From assembly GCA_965220265.1 (NCBI GenBank), contig CBDCPM010000004.1:372001-436000 (forward strand): DNA of 64,000 nucleotides. Reading direction: 5' to 3'. Origin of the DNA: Bin87 sp965220265. Its GTDB lineage: Bacteria > Chloroflexota > Dehalococcoidia > Lucifugimonadales > UBA3495. Shown here piece by piece: positions 18,930-26,848 of the stretch (the first letter of the stretch is position 1; every line of letters starts with the position of its first letter). Both the position numbers and the translations under genes were made by a program. The notes beneath the pieces were generated by a model. It had not been told where the DNA came from. It ran no database searches and saw only the letters and a list, made by a program, of their open reading frames with translations.

Positions 18930-19118
18930 CTAGGCCGCGTCTCGTCCCCGGCCGCGGTGACTGCCGCCGTCTGGGGCTGGCTCCGGTTCGAGGTCGTGAA
19001 GTTCAGCTCGTCATCGGCGCTCAGGGTCGTGCCGGACAGGGTCAGGTCCGTGTGCGAGTGGCCGCTAATCGTTATGGTGACGTCGCCACACGGCTGGGAG
19101 GTCAGCTTTACCGTGTAG
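17136..19118 (+). CDS. IS1182-family transposase, copy 1 (reads through into flank)
   Basis: A DDE transposase with an N-terminal domain (GLWEADRLYLDHVGKDTFYG), catalytic Asp in RVALDTTYTLG, Asp in MGDAAYGDGGTR, a Cys-rich CTCPAGQ...CGACPLRSQC insert, and Glu in VVVEHRLARLVQLG. In copies 2 and 3 the stop is the TAG of the target CTAG; here one extra base near the end shifts the frame so translation runs about 60 residues into the flank. Confidence 0.9.
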   Translation: MLGKRSDQKGLWEADRLYLDHVGKDTFYGLLASLRGQLFRDDDFAEIYGPDNGRDSAPPSLLATALLLQTYDKVSDAEAQARADCDIRWKVALGIEIEDRPFAKSTLQMFRAQLILHEKVREVFESSLRLARQSGYLKKRGMRVALDTTYTLGRGAVKDTYNLLADGIVKLLRVLAAVANIAVGEWAEAQGYARYLGSSIKGEAAIDWSDRKAQRKLLGEIVADADRLLELARQAWLELPEASVQRQSVVDGAELRGQLLLQDIERKSGDGDFAAHADDADDGVSLRDRVSKDRMLSVHDPELRHGHKAAIVVDTDSQLITAVDVLPGNAPDNLGALELVEQSEASTGSVVEEAMGDAAYGDGGTRQTFADAGRRLVAKVPGRPDRKHFPKNDFHLDLAAGSCTCPAGQVTHAIVPAGKRTDGTGRVHRLQAFQFDGAVCGACPLRSQCIAAQGRPGRRVLIHPQEGMLQQARALQQSADYDEYRARRVVVEHRLARLVQLGIRQARYFGKVKSKFQLYLAATVANLTLVAGKIGLSGSTGGGAAGHRVVLNDVHTVVANAAANFSAARLGQLWSLFFLTSALPPKSFYHNQGFPARFLGRVSSPAAVTAAVWGWLRFEVVKFSSSSALRVVPDRVRSVCEWPLIVMVTSPHGWEVSFTV

Positions 19119-19218
19119 CTGCCGGTCGCCCCCTCCGGCACCGCCAGGGTGATGGGGTAGATGGCCACCCTGACCTCGTCATCCTCGGTGATGTTCACCG
19201 TTACGCTCTGGTCGGCTA

Positions 19219-20258
19219 GTACTGGATCAAACTTGTATAGGCAGATGAAGGATGAAACGGGCTATGGTCGCTACGCTGTCTGGCAAACAGCGGCGCGGGA
19301 GGTGCGGCATCCATAGTTGCGGAGAAATACGCGGTACGGTTGTCGGCGAAAGATCGGGACCAACTGGAGCGGTTGATCCGTAGTGGCCAGCGCTCCGCTC
19401 GGATCATCAATCGGGCGCGCATCCTGCTCAAGACCGACGAAGGGTGGAGTGCTTCCCAGGTGGCGGCGGCCCTGGATACGTCGCCGCGCACGGTGTTCCG
19501 CACCAAACGGCGGTACGCCGAGGAGGGGTTGGACGGTGTGCTGTATGACCATCCCCAAGCCAATCGGTATCGCAAGCTGGACGATCGGGGTGAAGCCCAT
19601 CTGATTGCCCTGGCGTGCAGCGACGCTCCCGAGGGCCATGACCACTGGACCCTGCGTTTGTTAGCCGACAAGGTGGTGGAATTGGGATTGGTGGTGTCGC
19701 TGTCCCACGAGACGGTAAGGCTCAGGCTGAAAAAACACCCTCAAGCCCTGGCGGAAGCAGCAGTGGTGCATCTCCCGGATGAACGGGGAGTTTGTGGCGG
19801 CCATGGAGGACGTGCTGGACCTGTACGGCGAGCCCTACGACCCCCACCGGCCGGTGGTGTGCTTCGACGAGACCTCCACCCAGCTGCTGGCCGAGGTGTG
19901 AACTCCGTTGCCCGCCCAGCCAGGACGACCGCGGCGGCAGGACTACGAGTATCGTCGCGGCGGCACCCGCAATCTGTTCCTGGCCTGCGAACCCCTGGCT
20001 GGCGCCACGTGGCCATCACCGAGCGCCGTACCATGCAGGACTTCGCCCACCAGATGCGCTGGCTGGTGGACGTGGCCTACCCCGATGCCCCAGTCGTGCG
20101 AGTGGTACTGGACAATCTGAACACCCACCGCATGGCGTCCCTTTACGAGACCCAACGCAACGCAGCGGGGATCACCATCGACTGGCGGTTCAGCACCCAC
20201 GACGCCAGAGCCAAACTCCATCGTTTCTACCCCTGCCTTTCCAACGTTGACTGAGTTC
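19219..20258 (+). mobile_element. IS630-family element, copy 1 (degenerate)
   Basis: Flanked by TA dinucleotides (19217-19218 and 20259-20260), the IS630/Tc1 rule. Ends GTACTGGATCAAAC and, reversed, GAACTCAGTCAACG are an imperfect inverted repeat. It separates the surface-protein fragment from an unrelated Lys/Pro-rich fragment. Compared with copy 2 it lacks about 170 bp. Confidence 0.85.
19340..20254 (+). pseudogene. IS630-family transposase, copy 1
   Basis: The helix-turn-helix N-terminus is intact (GWSASQVAAALDTSPRTVFR). The DDE core is broken: a frameshift near the A-run at 19733, a TGA at about 19900 in the frame that holds CFDETSTQLLAEV, and a deletion between two copies of TACGAGAC that joins LYET to QRNAAG and removes the third catalytic residue (AEIEFS in copy 2). 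LDNLNTH, with the second Asp, remains. Confidence 0.85.
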
Positions 20259-20260
20259 TA

Positions 20261-20492
20261 GGCGTTTCTGCCGTCGCTGTTCCAGTTCCTCTGGGGTCGG
20301 AGTGTGCCTGACGCGCGGTGCGGTCGCGGGCTTTTTGACCTTGGGCTTGCGTTTTCGGGTTTTGCGTGGAGCCGGTGGCTTGGTTGGCTGGGTGCCGTTC
20401 AGTTTGGATTTTTTGCCGGATCGTCGTGGCTCTGGCTGAGGAAGGTGGAACTCGTGGTGGAAAATATGTCTTTTAGGGGGTGTGATCCCCAT
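20261..20492 (-). pseudogene. Unrecognised Lys/Pro/Arg-rich fragment
   Basis: From 20492 to the IS630 border the minus strand is open: a His/Pro-rich start, RKTRKRKPKVKKPATAPR, then PTPEELEQRRQKRLEL. It is in frame with the Calx-beta piece across the IS630, but the composition is so different that I do not think they were one protein. It may be a basic tail of a lost gene. The next 125 bp to 20619 show nothing. Confidence 0.3.
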
Positions 20493-20619
20493 TTCAGCGG
20501 GAACAACGGTTTCCAGACTGCTAATCTTTTAACCGCCACTACCCTTGTTGTTCTGGCGACGGGCTGGCGCCGCGCACCTCTCGCAGCCGCGATACGCCAG
20601 ACCCCGACCCTTCAGTAGC

Positions 20620-22020
20620 CTAGATTCGGGGCCGGATGTTCTGGTTGTGGCTGAACAGGTTTGTCGGGTCGTACTTCTGCTTCAGGCCTGCCAGCCTCTG
20701 GAAGTTGTCCCCGAAAGCCGTCTGTATCGCCTCTTCTCCTTCCTCCGCCTCGGTGCCGACCTGGTTGATGTAGGCCCCCGAGGAGAAAGGCGACAATGCC
20801 GAAGCGAAATCCCTGACCCATCGGATGTGGACCTCCGACTCCCCGGGGTCCAGGAAGACCGCGTTGGTGGCCCATTCGCACAGGGCGCCCCGGTGACCAA
20901 AGGCGGTATCGTTGGCGGGAACACGCCGGGTGGCGTTGCCAAGATACTGGAACAGGACGCTCGAGAGCGGCGAGGTGACCCGGTCAAAAAAATCGAGCGT
21001 GATGTCCAGCGCGTCGTCACTGACCTGACTCATGAAATGGGACTTAAGGTAGTTCTGTCGTCCCTGGGGGGCCAGCGCCAGCGACTGGGCCTCGGTGTAG
21101 GTCCTGGGTCGGACATCGTCGGACAATGGCGGGCCGAACTCCCGTAGAGGCCGGATGATCAGCTCGCCCTCCTCGATGGGGCCGTAGTAACAGAGCAGAA
21201 TGCGGCAGGCCTTGCCCCCGCCCTCGGGTAGGGTGGTCAGGAAGGTGATGATGTTCATCTCGTCGGGCATATTGGCGGTAAACTCGCTGACCAAGTCGAA
21301 GAACTCCCTTACTTTGTCGTACGGGTAGACCAGGTAGCCCGCCAGAACCTGAGGGCCGACGGGATGCAGCCGGTACTCGAGAGAGGTGACGACGCCAAAG
21401 TTGCCTCCGCCGCCCCGGAGGCCCCATAACAGGTCGGGGTTCTCGTCGGCGCTGACGGTGAGCGACTGGCCGGCGGCGGTGACCACGTCGGCGGAAATCA
21501 CGTTGTCGCAACTGAGGCCGTAACTGCCGGACAGCCATCCAATGCCGCCGCCCAGCGTAAGACCAGCGATGCCGGTGTCCGGGTCGGTCCCTCCCGGCGC
21601 GGCGAGTCCGAAGGCCTGGGTTTCGTGGTCGAACGCTCCCCACTTTGTACCGCCCTGGGCCCGGACCGTTTTGGCCGCCGGATCGACACGGACGCCGGTC
21701 ATCCGGGAAAGGTCGATCATCAACCCGTCGTCGCAGACGCTGTTGCCCGGGAAGTTGTGGCCGCCGCCGCGTACCGAAATAAGCAGGTTGTTCTCCCTGG
21801 CGAAATTGACCGAGTTGATGACGTCGGCCGCTCCGCTGCAGCGGGCGATCAGGGCAGGCCGTTTGTCGACCATGGCGTTCCAGATCCGTCGGACGCTGTC
21901 GTAGTCCTCGTCTCCGGGGAGCGGTGACTCGCCGTGCAGGCTGGCCCTGAAGTCCTCCACCTCCGCCTCGCTGATGGCAGCATAATCGCCGGAGAGGGTC
22001 GCAAAATTCAGGTCTGCCAT
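20620..22020 (-). CDS. FAD-linked oxidase with BBE domain
   Basis: The 466-residue protein has a PCMH-type FAD domain: SVRGGGHNFPGNSV with the His used for covalent FAD, GGTDPDTGIAGLTLGGGIGWL, and GLRGGGGNFGVV. The berberine-bridge C-terminus ends YDPTNLFSHNQNIRP. ATG 22020 (MADLNFATL) is preceded by AAAGGGG; a longer upstream frame is spurious. Likely an oxidase of sugars, alcohols or aromatics. It is monocistronic and divergent from the NHL gene. A TATAAT at 22129-22134 on this strand could be its -10, but no clear -35 is seen. Confidence 0.9.
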   Translation of the reverse strand: MADLNFATLSGDYAAISEAEVEDFRASLHGESPLPGDEDYDSVRRIWNAMVDKRPALIARCSGAADVINSVNFARENNLLISVRGGGHNFPGNSVCDDGLMIDLSRMTGVRVDPAAKTVRAQGGTKWGAFDHETQAFGLAAPGGTDPDTGIAGLTLGGGIGWLSGSYGLSCDNVISADVVTAAGQSLTVSADENPDLLWGLRGGGGNFGVVTSLEYRLHPVGPQVLAGYLVYPYDKVREFFDLVSEFTANMPDEMNIITFLTTLPEGGGKACRILLCYYGPIEEGELIIRPLREFGPPLSDDVRPRTYTEAQSLALAPQGRQNYLKSHFMSQVSDDALDITLDFFDRVTSPLSSVLFQYLGNATRRVPANDTAFGHRGALCEWATNAVFLDPGESEVHIRWVRDFASALSPFSSGAYINQVGTEAEEGEEAIQTAFGDNFQRLAGLKQKYDPTNLFSHNQNIRPRI

Positions 22021-22294
22021 ACGTATGTCCCCTTTCTGCTTATCGACGCTCTGGAGCATCTCTGACACTGATGACCGCTCGCTCTGAACGCATTCGGAGG
22101 CCGGTCTTGTCCGCTTTGACCGTTGCCGATTATATGGCCGAAGCGATACCGACGCCACCGGAACTTTCCTGACGACCGCCCGCCGGCGCAAAATGCAGCC
22201 AGAAGCGGCCGGCTCAGGGAGTGCCCAGCAGACCCCGTGGTATATTCGCGTATGCTGCTGAACCAGCCGGTGCGGATTCGAGGAGGTCAGGAGG

Positions 22295-23353
22295 ATGGTC
22301 GACAAGGAACAGGACTGGGAATACGGCCTCCGCGTCGAGGGACACAGAGCCGAAGGCGACAAGGGCGGGCCGGTTGTGATCGGCGAGAACGGCTTCCACT
22401 ACCGGGCGTCGGGCGAGAACTGGGGCCAGCTCCCCGAAGGGTGCGTCTACCGGGAAGGAACGGCCGTCGCGGTTGACTCCAAGGACCAGGTCTACGTCTT
22501 CAACCGCGGGACCATACCGATGATGGTGTTCGACACCGACGGCAACGTGCTGCGGACCTGGGGCGAGGGTGTGTTCGCCAACCCCCACGGTGTGACCATC
22601 GCACCGGACGACACCGTTTTCTGCGTGGACAACGGAGACAGCACGGTCCGGCAGTTCACGCCCGACGGCGAGCTGCTGCTGACCCTTGGCACGCCCCACA
22701 AGCCGAGCCCAAAGATGAGCGGCGACCCGTTCAGCGTGCCCGCCCACGTGGCCTTCGACAGACGTACTGGAGAATTCTACGTGGCCAACGGCTATTCCAA
22801 CGCGAGAGTGCACAAGTATTCGCCCGACGGCAGGCTCCTCTTCTCGTGGGGCGAATCGGGCACCGGGGACGGCCAGTTCAACATCGTCCACAATGTCGTT
22901 GTCGACAACGACGGCTGGGTATACGTCGCCGACCGTGAGAATCATCGCATCCAGGTTTTCAGCTCCGAGGGGAAATTCGAGACCCAGTGGGGCAACCTCT
23001 CCCGCGCCGCGGCCATCTGCATCGACGACCGTTCGGGTGAGGAACTCCTCTACATCGGCGAATATTTCTGTGGGATCGCCACCAACGACATCGGTACCGA
23101 TCTCGGCCCTCGCGTAACGGTGATGAACACCAGGGGCGAGGTCCTGGCTAGGGTTGGACGGGAGACCTATGGTGACCAATCGGGCCGGTTCTATTCCCCC
23201 CACGGAATAGCCGTGGACTCCCAGGGAGACCTGTACGTGGCGGAGGTGTCCTGGACCGACTATGGCCGGCACATGGACCCACCCCGCGGTAACTGTTCAG
23301 AGTTGATGAGATCTGCGGGCTTTTTGGCCGTTCCCAGAGCCGTGGCCAAGTAG
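22295..23353 (+). CDS. NHL-repeat beta-propeller protein, C-terminus replaced by a MITE
   Basis: Residues 1-331 form NHL-type repeats (VAVDSKDQVYVFNRG, VTIAPDDTVFCVDNGD, VVDNDGWVYVADRENHRIQVF, IAVDSQGDLYVAEVS). GGAGG lies about five bases upstream of ATG 22295. The last 20 residues (after HMDPPRG) are encoded by the 114-bp MITE at 23289. Removing it and one 8-bp duplication restores HMDPPRELRSMQKLVRVRD and a TAG at 23449-23451, 345 codons including stop. The fold may survive because the change is at the extreme end. Confidence 0.9.
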   Translation: MVDKEQDWEYGLRVEGHRAEGDKGGPVVIGENGFHYRASGENWGQLPEGCVYREGTAVAVDSKDQVYVFNRGTIPMMVFDTDGNVLRTWGEGVFANPHGVTIAPDDTVFCVDNGDSTVRQFTPDGELLLTLGTPHKPSPKMSGDPFSVPAHVAFDRRTGEFYVANGYSNARVHKYSPDGRLLFSWGESGTGDGQFNIVHNVVVDNDGWVYVADRENHRIQVFSSEGKFETQWGNLSRAAAICIDDRSGEELLYIGEYFCGIATNDIGTDLGPRVTVMNTRGEVLARVGRETYGDQSGRFYSPHGIAVDSQGDLYVAEVSWTDYGRHMDPPRGNCSELMRSAGFLAVPRAVAK

Positions 23354-23402
23354 GCAATTCCGGTGCTGAGCCGATCAGATCCCCTCAAACGTGAACAATT
23401 AC
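23289..23402 (+). mobile_element. 114-bp MITE with IS66-type ends, copy A
   Basis: Begins GTAACTGTTCAGAGTTG and ends, reversed, GTAATTGTTCACGTTTG. Flanks are ACCCCGCG and ACCCAGCG, an 8-bp target duplication with one mismatch. A TTGGCC/GGCCAA hairpin lies in the middle. It supplies the last codons and stop of the NHL gene. Confidence 0.9.
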
Positions 23403-23451
23403 ACCCAGCGAGCTTCGCTCAATGCAGAAGCTGGTCAGGGTCCGTGACTAG

Positions 23452-23624
23452 AGGTCTGGCCGGAAAGCCATTGGCGGGGTTTTTACCCCGCAACTGCCAG
23501 ACGCTTTACAGTCATATACGGCAGATATCCATAGGCAATCCGTTGCTAATACCCCATAATTACATCGATATTCGACGCACTGAAAATTGCACTCTGGGGA
23601 AGATAGGGGTTTCCGGCCCGCTTT
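23452..23624. mobile_element. 173-bp MITE with IS1182-type ends
   Basis: Flanked by CTAG at 23448-23451 and 23625-23628. The ends share GGCCGGAAA with IS1182 copies (AGGTCTGGCCGGAAAGCC; reversed right end AAAGCGGGCCGGAAACCC). It has no transposase frame. An internal GCGGGG-TTTTTA-CCCCGC hairpin lies at 23474-23491. Confidence 0.75.
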
Positions 23625-23649
23625 CTAGGTGGCGGTGCCTGTCCACTAA

Positions 23650-24620
23650 GTGCCTATCCTAATAATCCGGCGGCTCTGAGGGCGATGAGGGCGCAGGCGA
23701 AGTGAAGAAAGGCGATGTAGTTGTCGGGGGACTTGTCCCAACGAACCAGAATGCGCCGGAAACGGTTCAGCCAACTATGGGTGCGTTCCACCACCCAACG
23801 CCGGGCTTTGAAACCGGCCTCCCGCTTGATGGCTTGAGCCTCTTCGCCTCGACTGCGGATGTGGGCCGTGAAGCCGAACTCGTCCAGGGTGCGGCGCACC
23901 TCTGCGAAGTCGTAGCCCTTGTCCAGGCACATCCCCTGGGGATGCTCTGGGCTGGGCGCCGGTCGGGATACCGCCACGCTGTCCACCGTGGCCCACACCA
24001 GCTTCATGTCGTGGCGGTTGGCCCCGTCCACCGCCAAGCCCACTGGAATGCCCGACGCTTCAGTCAACAGGCTGCGCTTGACGCCTCGCTTACCTCGGTC
24101 GGTGGGGTTGGCGCCAGTTTTTTCCCCCACCCAGGGGCGACTTGGTCATGGCCCCGTCCATACTCAGCCAACTCCAGTCCAGACCCTGCAGTTCGTCGTA
24201 GCGCTCCAGTCCCACCCGCCACAACTCCAGGAACACCCCAGCGGCAACCCACTCCTGAAAGCGCAGGTGCGCGGTGGACCCGGAACAGATCCCCGTGGCG
24301 TCCAAGGCCTTCCACTGGCAACCGGTGCGCAACACGTAGAAGATGCCGTTGGCGCAGGTGCGGTCGGGAACCCGGGGACGGCCGCCCCCAAACCGATGGG
24401 TGTTCACACGCTTGGGGATCAGGGGCTCCAGCACTGCCCAGAGTCCGTCGGAAATCTGGAAACCGCCGGTGGTGGGATTGGTCTTGTTGGCTGGGCCAGC
24501 CCGCTTGGGACGTGGCGGCTTGGGGTCTTTCGCTTTGCTCATGGCCCCAGTCTAAACGTAACCCCACCTGGGCTTCCCAGAACGGGAGCGCGAGTTTTCA
24601 CGAGTTATTAGGATAGGCAC
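23650..24620 (-). mobile_element. IS5-family (TAA-target) element, copy 1
   Basis: A 971-bp element with inverted repeats GTGCCTATCCTAATAA at both ends and TAA on each side (23647-23649; 24621-24623). A near-identical inverted copy is at 50141-51111. Confidence 0.93.
23654..24542 (-). CDS. IS5-family transposase, two frames with slippery heptamer
   Basis: The first frame runs from ATG 24542 (MSKAKDPKPPRPKRAG), the second ends at 23654. They meet at an AAAAAAC heptamer (minus strand, about 24115-24121), a classic -1 slippery site, joining ...SPLGGG to KLAPT or similar. DDE residues: SMDGAMTKS, LDKGYDFAEVRR and VERTHSWLNRFRR. Both copies keep the arrangement, so it is likely programmed. Confidence 0.85.
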
Positions 24621-24638
24621 TAAACGGGACAAGATCAA

Positions 24639-24752
24639 GTAATTGTTCACGTTTGAGGGGATCTGATCGGCTCAGCACCGGAATTGCCTACTTGGCCACG
24701 GCTCTGGGAACGGCCAAAAAGCCCGCAGATCTCATCAACTCTGAACAGTTAC
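24639..24752 (-). mobile_element. 114-bp MITE with IS66-type ends, copy B
   Basis: Same sequence as copy A in reverse. Flanks AAGATCAA and CAGATCAA match at 7 of 8 positions. The 329 bp after it, up to the GMC gene at 25082, hold no convincing gene; a TATAAT at 24791-24796 has no matching -35. Confidence 0.9.
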
Positions 24753-25081
24753 CAGATCAACACCGTGCGCGCTGAAGTTCACACTGGCCCTATAATCGCC
24801 CATTCACCCCGGACGCCAATAGGGCTCGCCGTTCAACCAATGGGCGCTTCCGTTATCATCCGTTGGATAGACTATGAGAGAGTGGAACCCAATGAGCGGT
24901 GTCCCCTACCAGCAAGCGAAAGCCCAAGAGGGTCGGCGGCGGAGCTACTCGGGTAACTCGAGAGACTTGATGTACGGGGCGATTGCGCTTGAACCTGAGG
25001 CTCGCCGATTGGTACCGTATCCATATCCAAAGCTACCCCTCCAATGTTCAGCCCGGTGAGTTCAACCCGAGGACAAACACC

Positions 25082-26719
25082 ATGAAATTCGATGTGGCAA
25101 TTGTTGGGGCCGGCTCCGCCGGTTCGGTGCTGGCAGGACGGCTGTCGGAAGATCCGGGCCGCTCGGTTCTGTTATTGGAAGCCGGGCCGGACTATCCGGA
25201 TTTTGATCGACTGCCCGACGAACTGAAATACGGGTTCAGCGCCGCCCCAATACCGCCCGCGGCTCGAACGGCCGGCGGCCACCCGGTCTCGTTGACCACC
25301 AGTCGCCATAACTGGCAGTTCACGGCGACTGCAACCGACCTCGCTCCGCCCATGTTGGTGCCCCGAGGCCGGGTTACCGGTGGTTCCAGCGCCATTAATT
25401 CCTCAGCTTTTTACCGTGGCGTTCCCGAAGATTTTGACGCCTGGGCGTCGCGAGGCAACGACGAGTGGAGTTACGAAAAGGTCCTTCCTTTCTTCCGCAA
25501 AATGGAAACGGACGTTGACAGGCAGGGCGACTATCACGGCTCCGAAGGGCCCATCTTCGTGCACCATTCCAACCCGGACGCTTGGGACTTCGCCCAAAGG
25601 GCCTTCTCCGGCGCCTGCCGCGCCAGCGGCTTTGAGGAAGCCGACGACCACAATCATCCGGACTCGAACGGGGTTGGGCCGGGCGTGACCAACAACCATA
25701 ACGGGGTCCGGTTCAGCACCGCCCTGGGCTACCTGAGCCAGGCCCGCCATAGACTCAACCTGACGGTGCGACCCGATTGCCAGGTCCGCCGGGTTGTTTT
25801 TCGAGGCAAGCGTGCGACTGGTCTGCTGGTCGAGAGCGGCGGCCAGACCTTCACCGTTGAAGCCGAGCAGATCATTCTCAGCGCCGGTGCGGTCGGCTCG
25901 CCGCACTTGTTGCTGCTCTCCGGCGTGGGTCCGGCAGGGCAGTTGGAGAACCTGGGCATTCCAGTGGTTCAGGATCTCCCCGGCGTGGGGCGGAACCTGA
26001 AAGACCACCCGAAGGTGTACGTTACCTGGGAAGTTGGAGACGGTTTTGTTTCTCCTTCCAACCGGGGGGTTGGCGGCGCGGCGCTGCGGCTGACCGCTCC
26101 CGGGTCCCATCTGAGAAACGATCTGGGGATCAGCCTTTCCGTCCTGGTCGCGCCCCGGCTCAGGAGAACCGCGCCGGCATTTTCGGCACAAGGGGCACGG
26201 ACTCAAGAGCCAGGGGCAGAAGGGGACGACACCGTCAACCGGCACATGGAAATGATAATCGCCCTGCTGCTGCCCGAAAGCTGGGGGGAACTGACGCTAA
26301 CCTCGTCCGACTACCGGGTGCAGCCGGCCATGCACTACAACTACCTGGCCGAACCCTTTGACAGAGCGCGGCTGAGGGCCGGCGTTCATCTGGCCCTGGA
26401 TTTGGCCGGGCGACACCAACTGGCCCCCCTTTTGGGGAAACGCATTGAACCCGGGGACAGGGACCTGGCGAGCGATGACGCGTTGGACCAGTGGCTGCTG
26501 CGGGAAGCGACTACCTACTCCCATATTTCCTGCACTTGCAAAATGGGACCGTCCGACGACCCGTTGGCCGTAGTCGATCAGTATGGGAAAGTGCATGGCA
26601 TGGAAGGGTTGCGCATCGTTGATGCGTCAATCATGCCCGACCTGGTACGCGCTCCCATCAACCCGGCGGTGATAATGGTGGCAGAACGGGTAGCAGACTT
26701 TATCCAGGCCAGACGGTAG
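25082..26719 (+). CDS. GMC-family FAD oxidoreductase (choline dehydrogenase-like)
   Basis: A 545-residue protein. It starts MKFDVAIVGAGSAGSVLAGRL, the dinucleotide-binding GxGxxG. GMC signature 1 is LVPRGRVTGGSSAIN; signature 2 is in LSAGAVGSPHLLLLSGVGP. The catalytic His is in TYSHISCTCKMG, and the C-terminal block has NPAVIMVAERVAD. ATG 25082 with AGGA upstream is preferred over an extended frame. It oxidises an alcohol of unknown identity. It stands alone between mobile elements and appears intact. Confidence 0.92.
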   Translation: MKFDVAIVGAGSAGSVLAGRLSEDPGRSVLLLEAGPDYPDFDRLPDELKYGFSAAPIPPAARTAGGHPVSLTTSRHNWQFTATATDLAPPMLVPRGRVTGGSSAINSSAFYRGVPEDFDAWASRGNDEWSYEKVLPFFRKMETDVDRQGDYHGSEGPIFVHHSNPDAWDFAQRAFSGACRASGFEEADDHNHPDSNGVGPGVTNNHNGVRFSTALGYLSQARHRLNLTVRPDCQVRRVVFRGKRATGLLVESGGQTFTVEAEQIILSAGAVGSPHLLLLSGVGPAGQLENLGIPVVQDLPGVGRNLKDHPKVYVTWEVGDGFVSPSNRGVGGAALRLTAPGSHLRNDLGISLSVLVAPRLRRTAPAFSAQGARTQEPGAEGDDTVNRHMEMIIALLLPESWGELTLTSSDYRVQPAMHYNYLAEPFDRARLRAGVHLALDLAGRHQLAPLLGKRIEPGDRDLASDDALDQWLLREATTYSHISCTCKMGPSDDPLAVVDQYGKVHGMEGLRIVDASIMPDLVRAPINPAVIMVAERVADFIQARR

Positions 26720-26848
26720 GCAATAACGGGCATCAGAGATGGGGAGGGCACGAGGTCGCCGCGAATGGCCCGACGGCATTCCCGCAATGACCGCGCACGG
26801 TGGGTATGCATGAGGGGTGCGTCGAGAAAGTCGCCGGACTGACAGCGG

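Larger units (their letters stand above)
16483..19218 (-). pseudogene. Broken surface protein: Calx-beta-like domain, Asp-rich linker, Pro/Thr stalk, C-terminal membrane anchor
   Basis: Minus-strand pieces read as one former gene. From 19216 to 18934 is a Calx-beta-like repeat (ADQSVTVNITEDDEVRV ... SGHSHTDLTLSG). It is cut by IS1182 at CTAG; across the empty site it continues ETRPSPSPEPDDDDDDDETL and then stops. One base out of frame a long TP-repeat stalk follows (17006-16740). A second frameshift near 16740 leads into the last part: TATPVIEAAIAELPTPE, a hydrophobic helix LIILLIIIAILILGIFIYLI and MRRR. So it once was a cell-surface protein anchored by a C-terminal helix. The upstream side is cut by IS630 at 19218. 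Confidence 0.65.

Noticed and set aside
20261..20492. Fusion of the Lys/Pro-rich fragment with the Calx-beta protein across IS630
   Set aside because: It is in frame, but the composition change is abrupt and unlike any repeat protein linker; chance is likely.
22021..22362. N-terminal extension of the FAD oxidase
   Set aside because: The extension is not family-like; ATG 22020 has a ribosome-binding site and the expected start.
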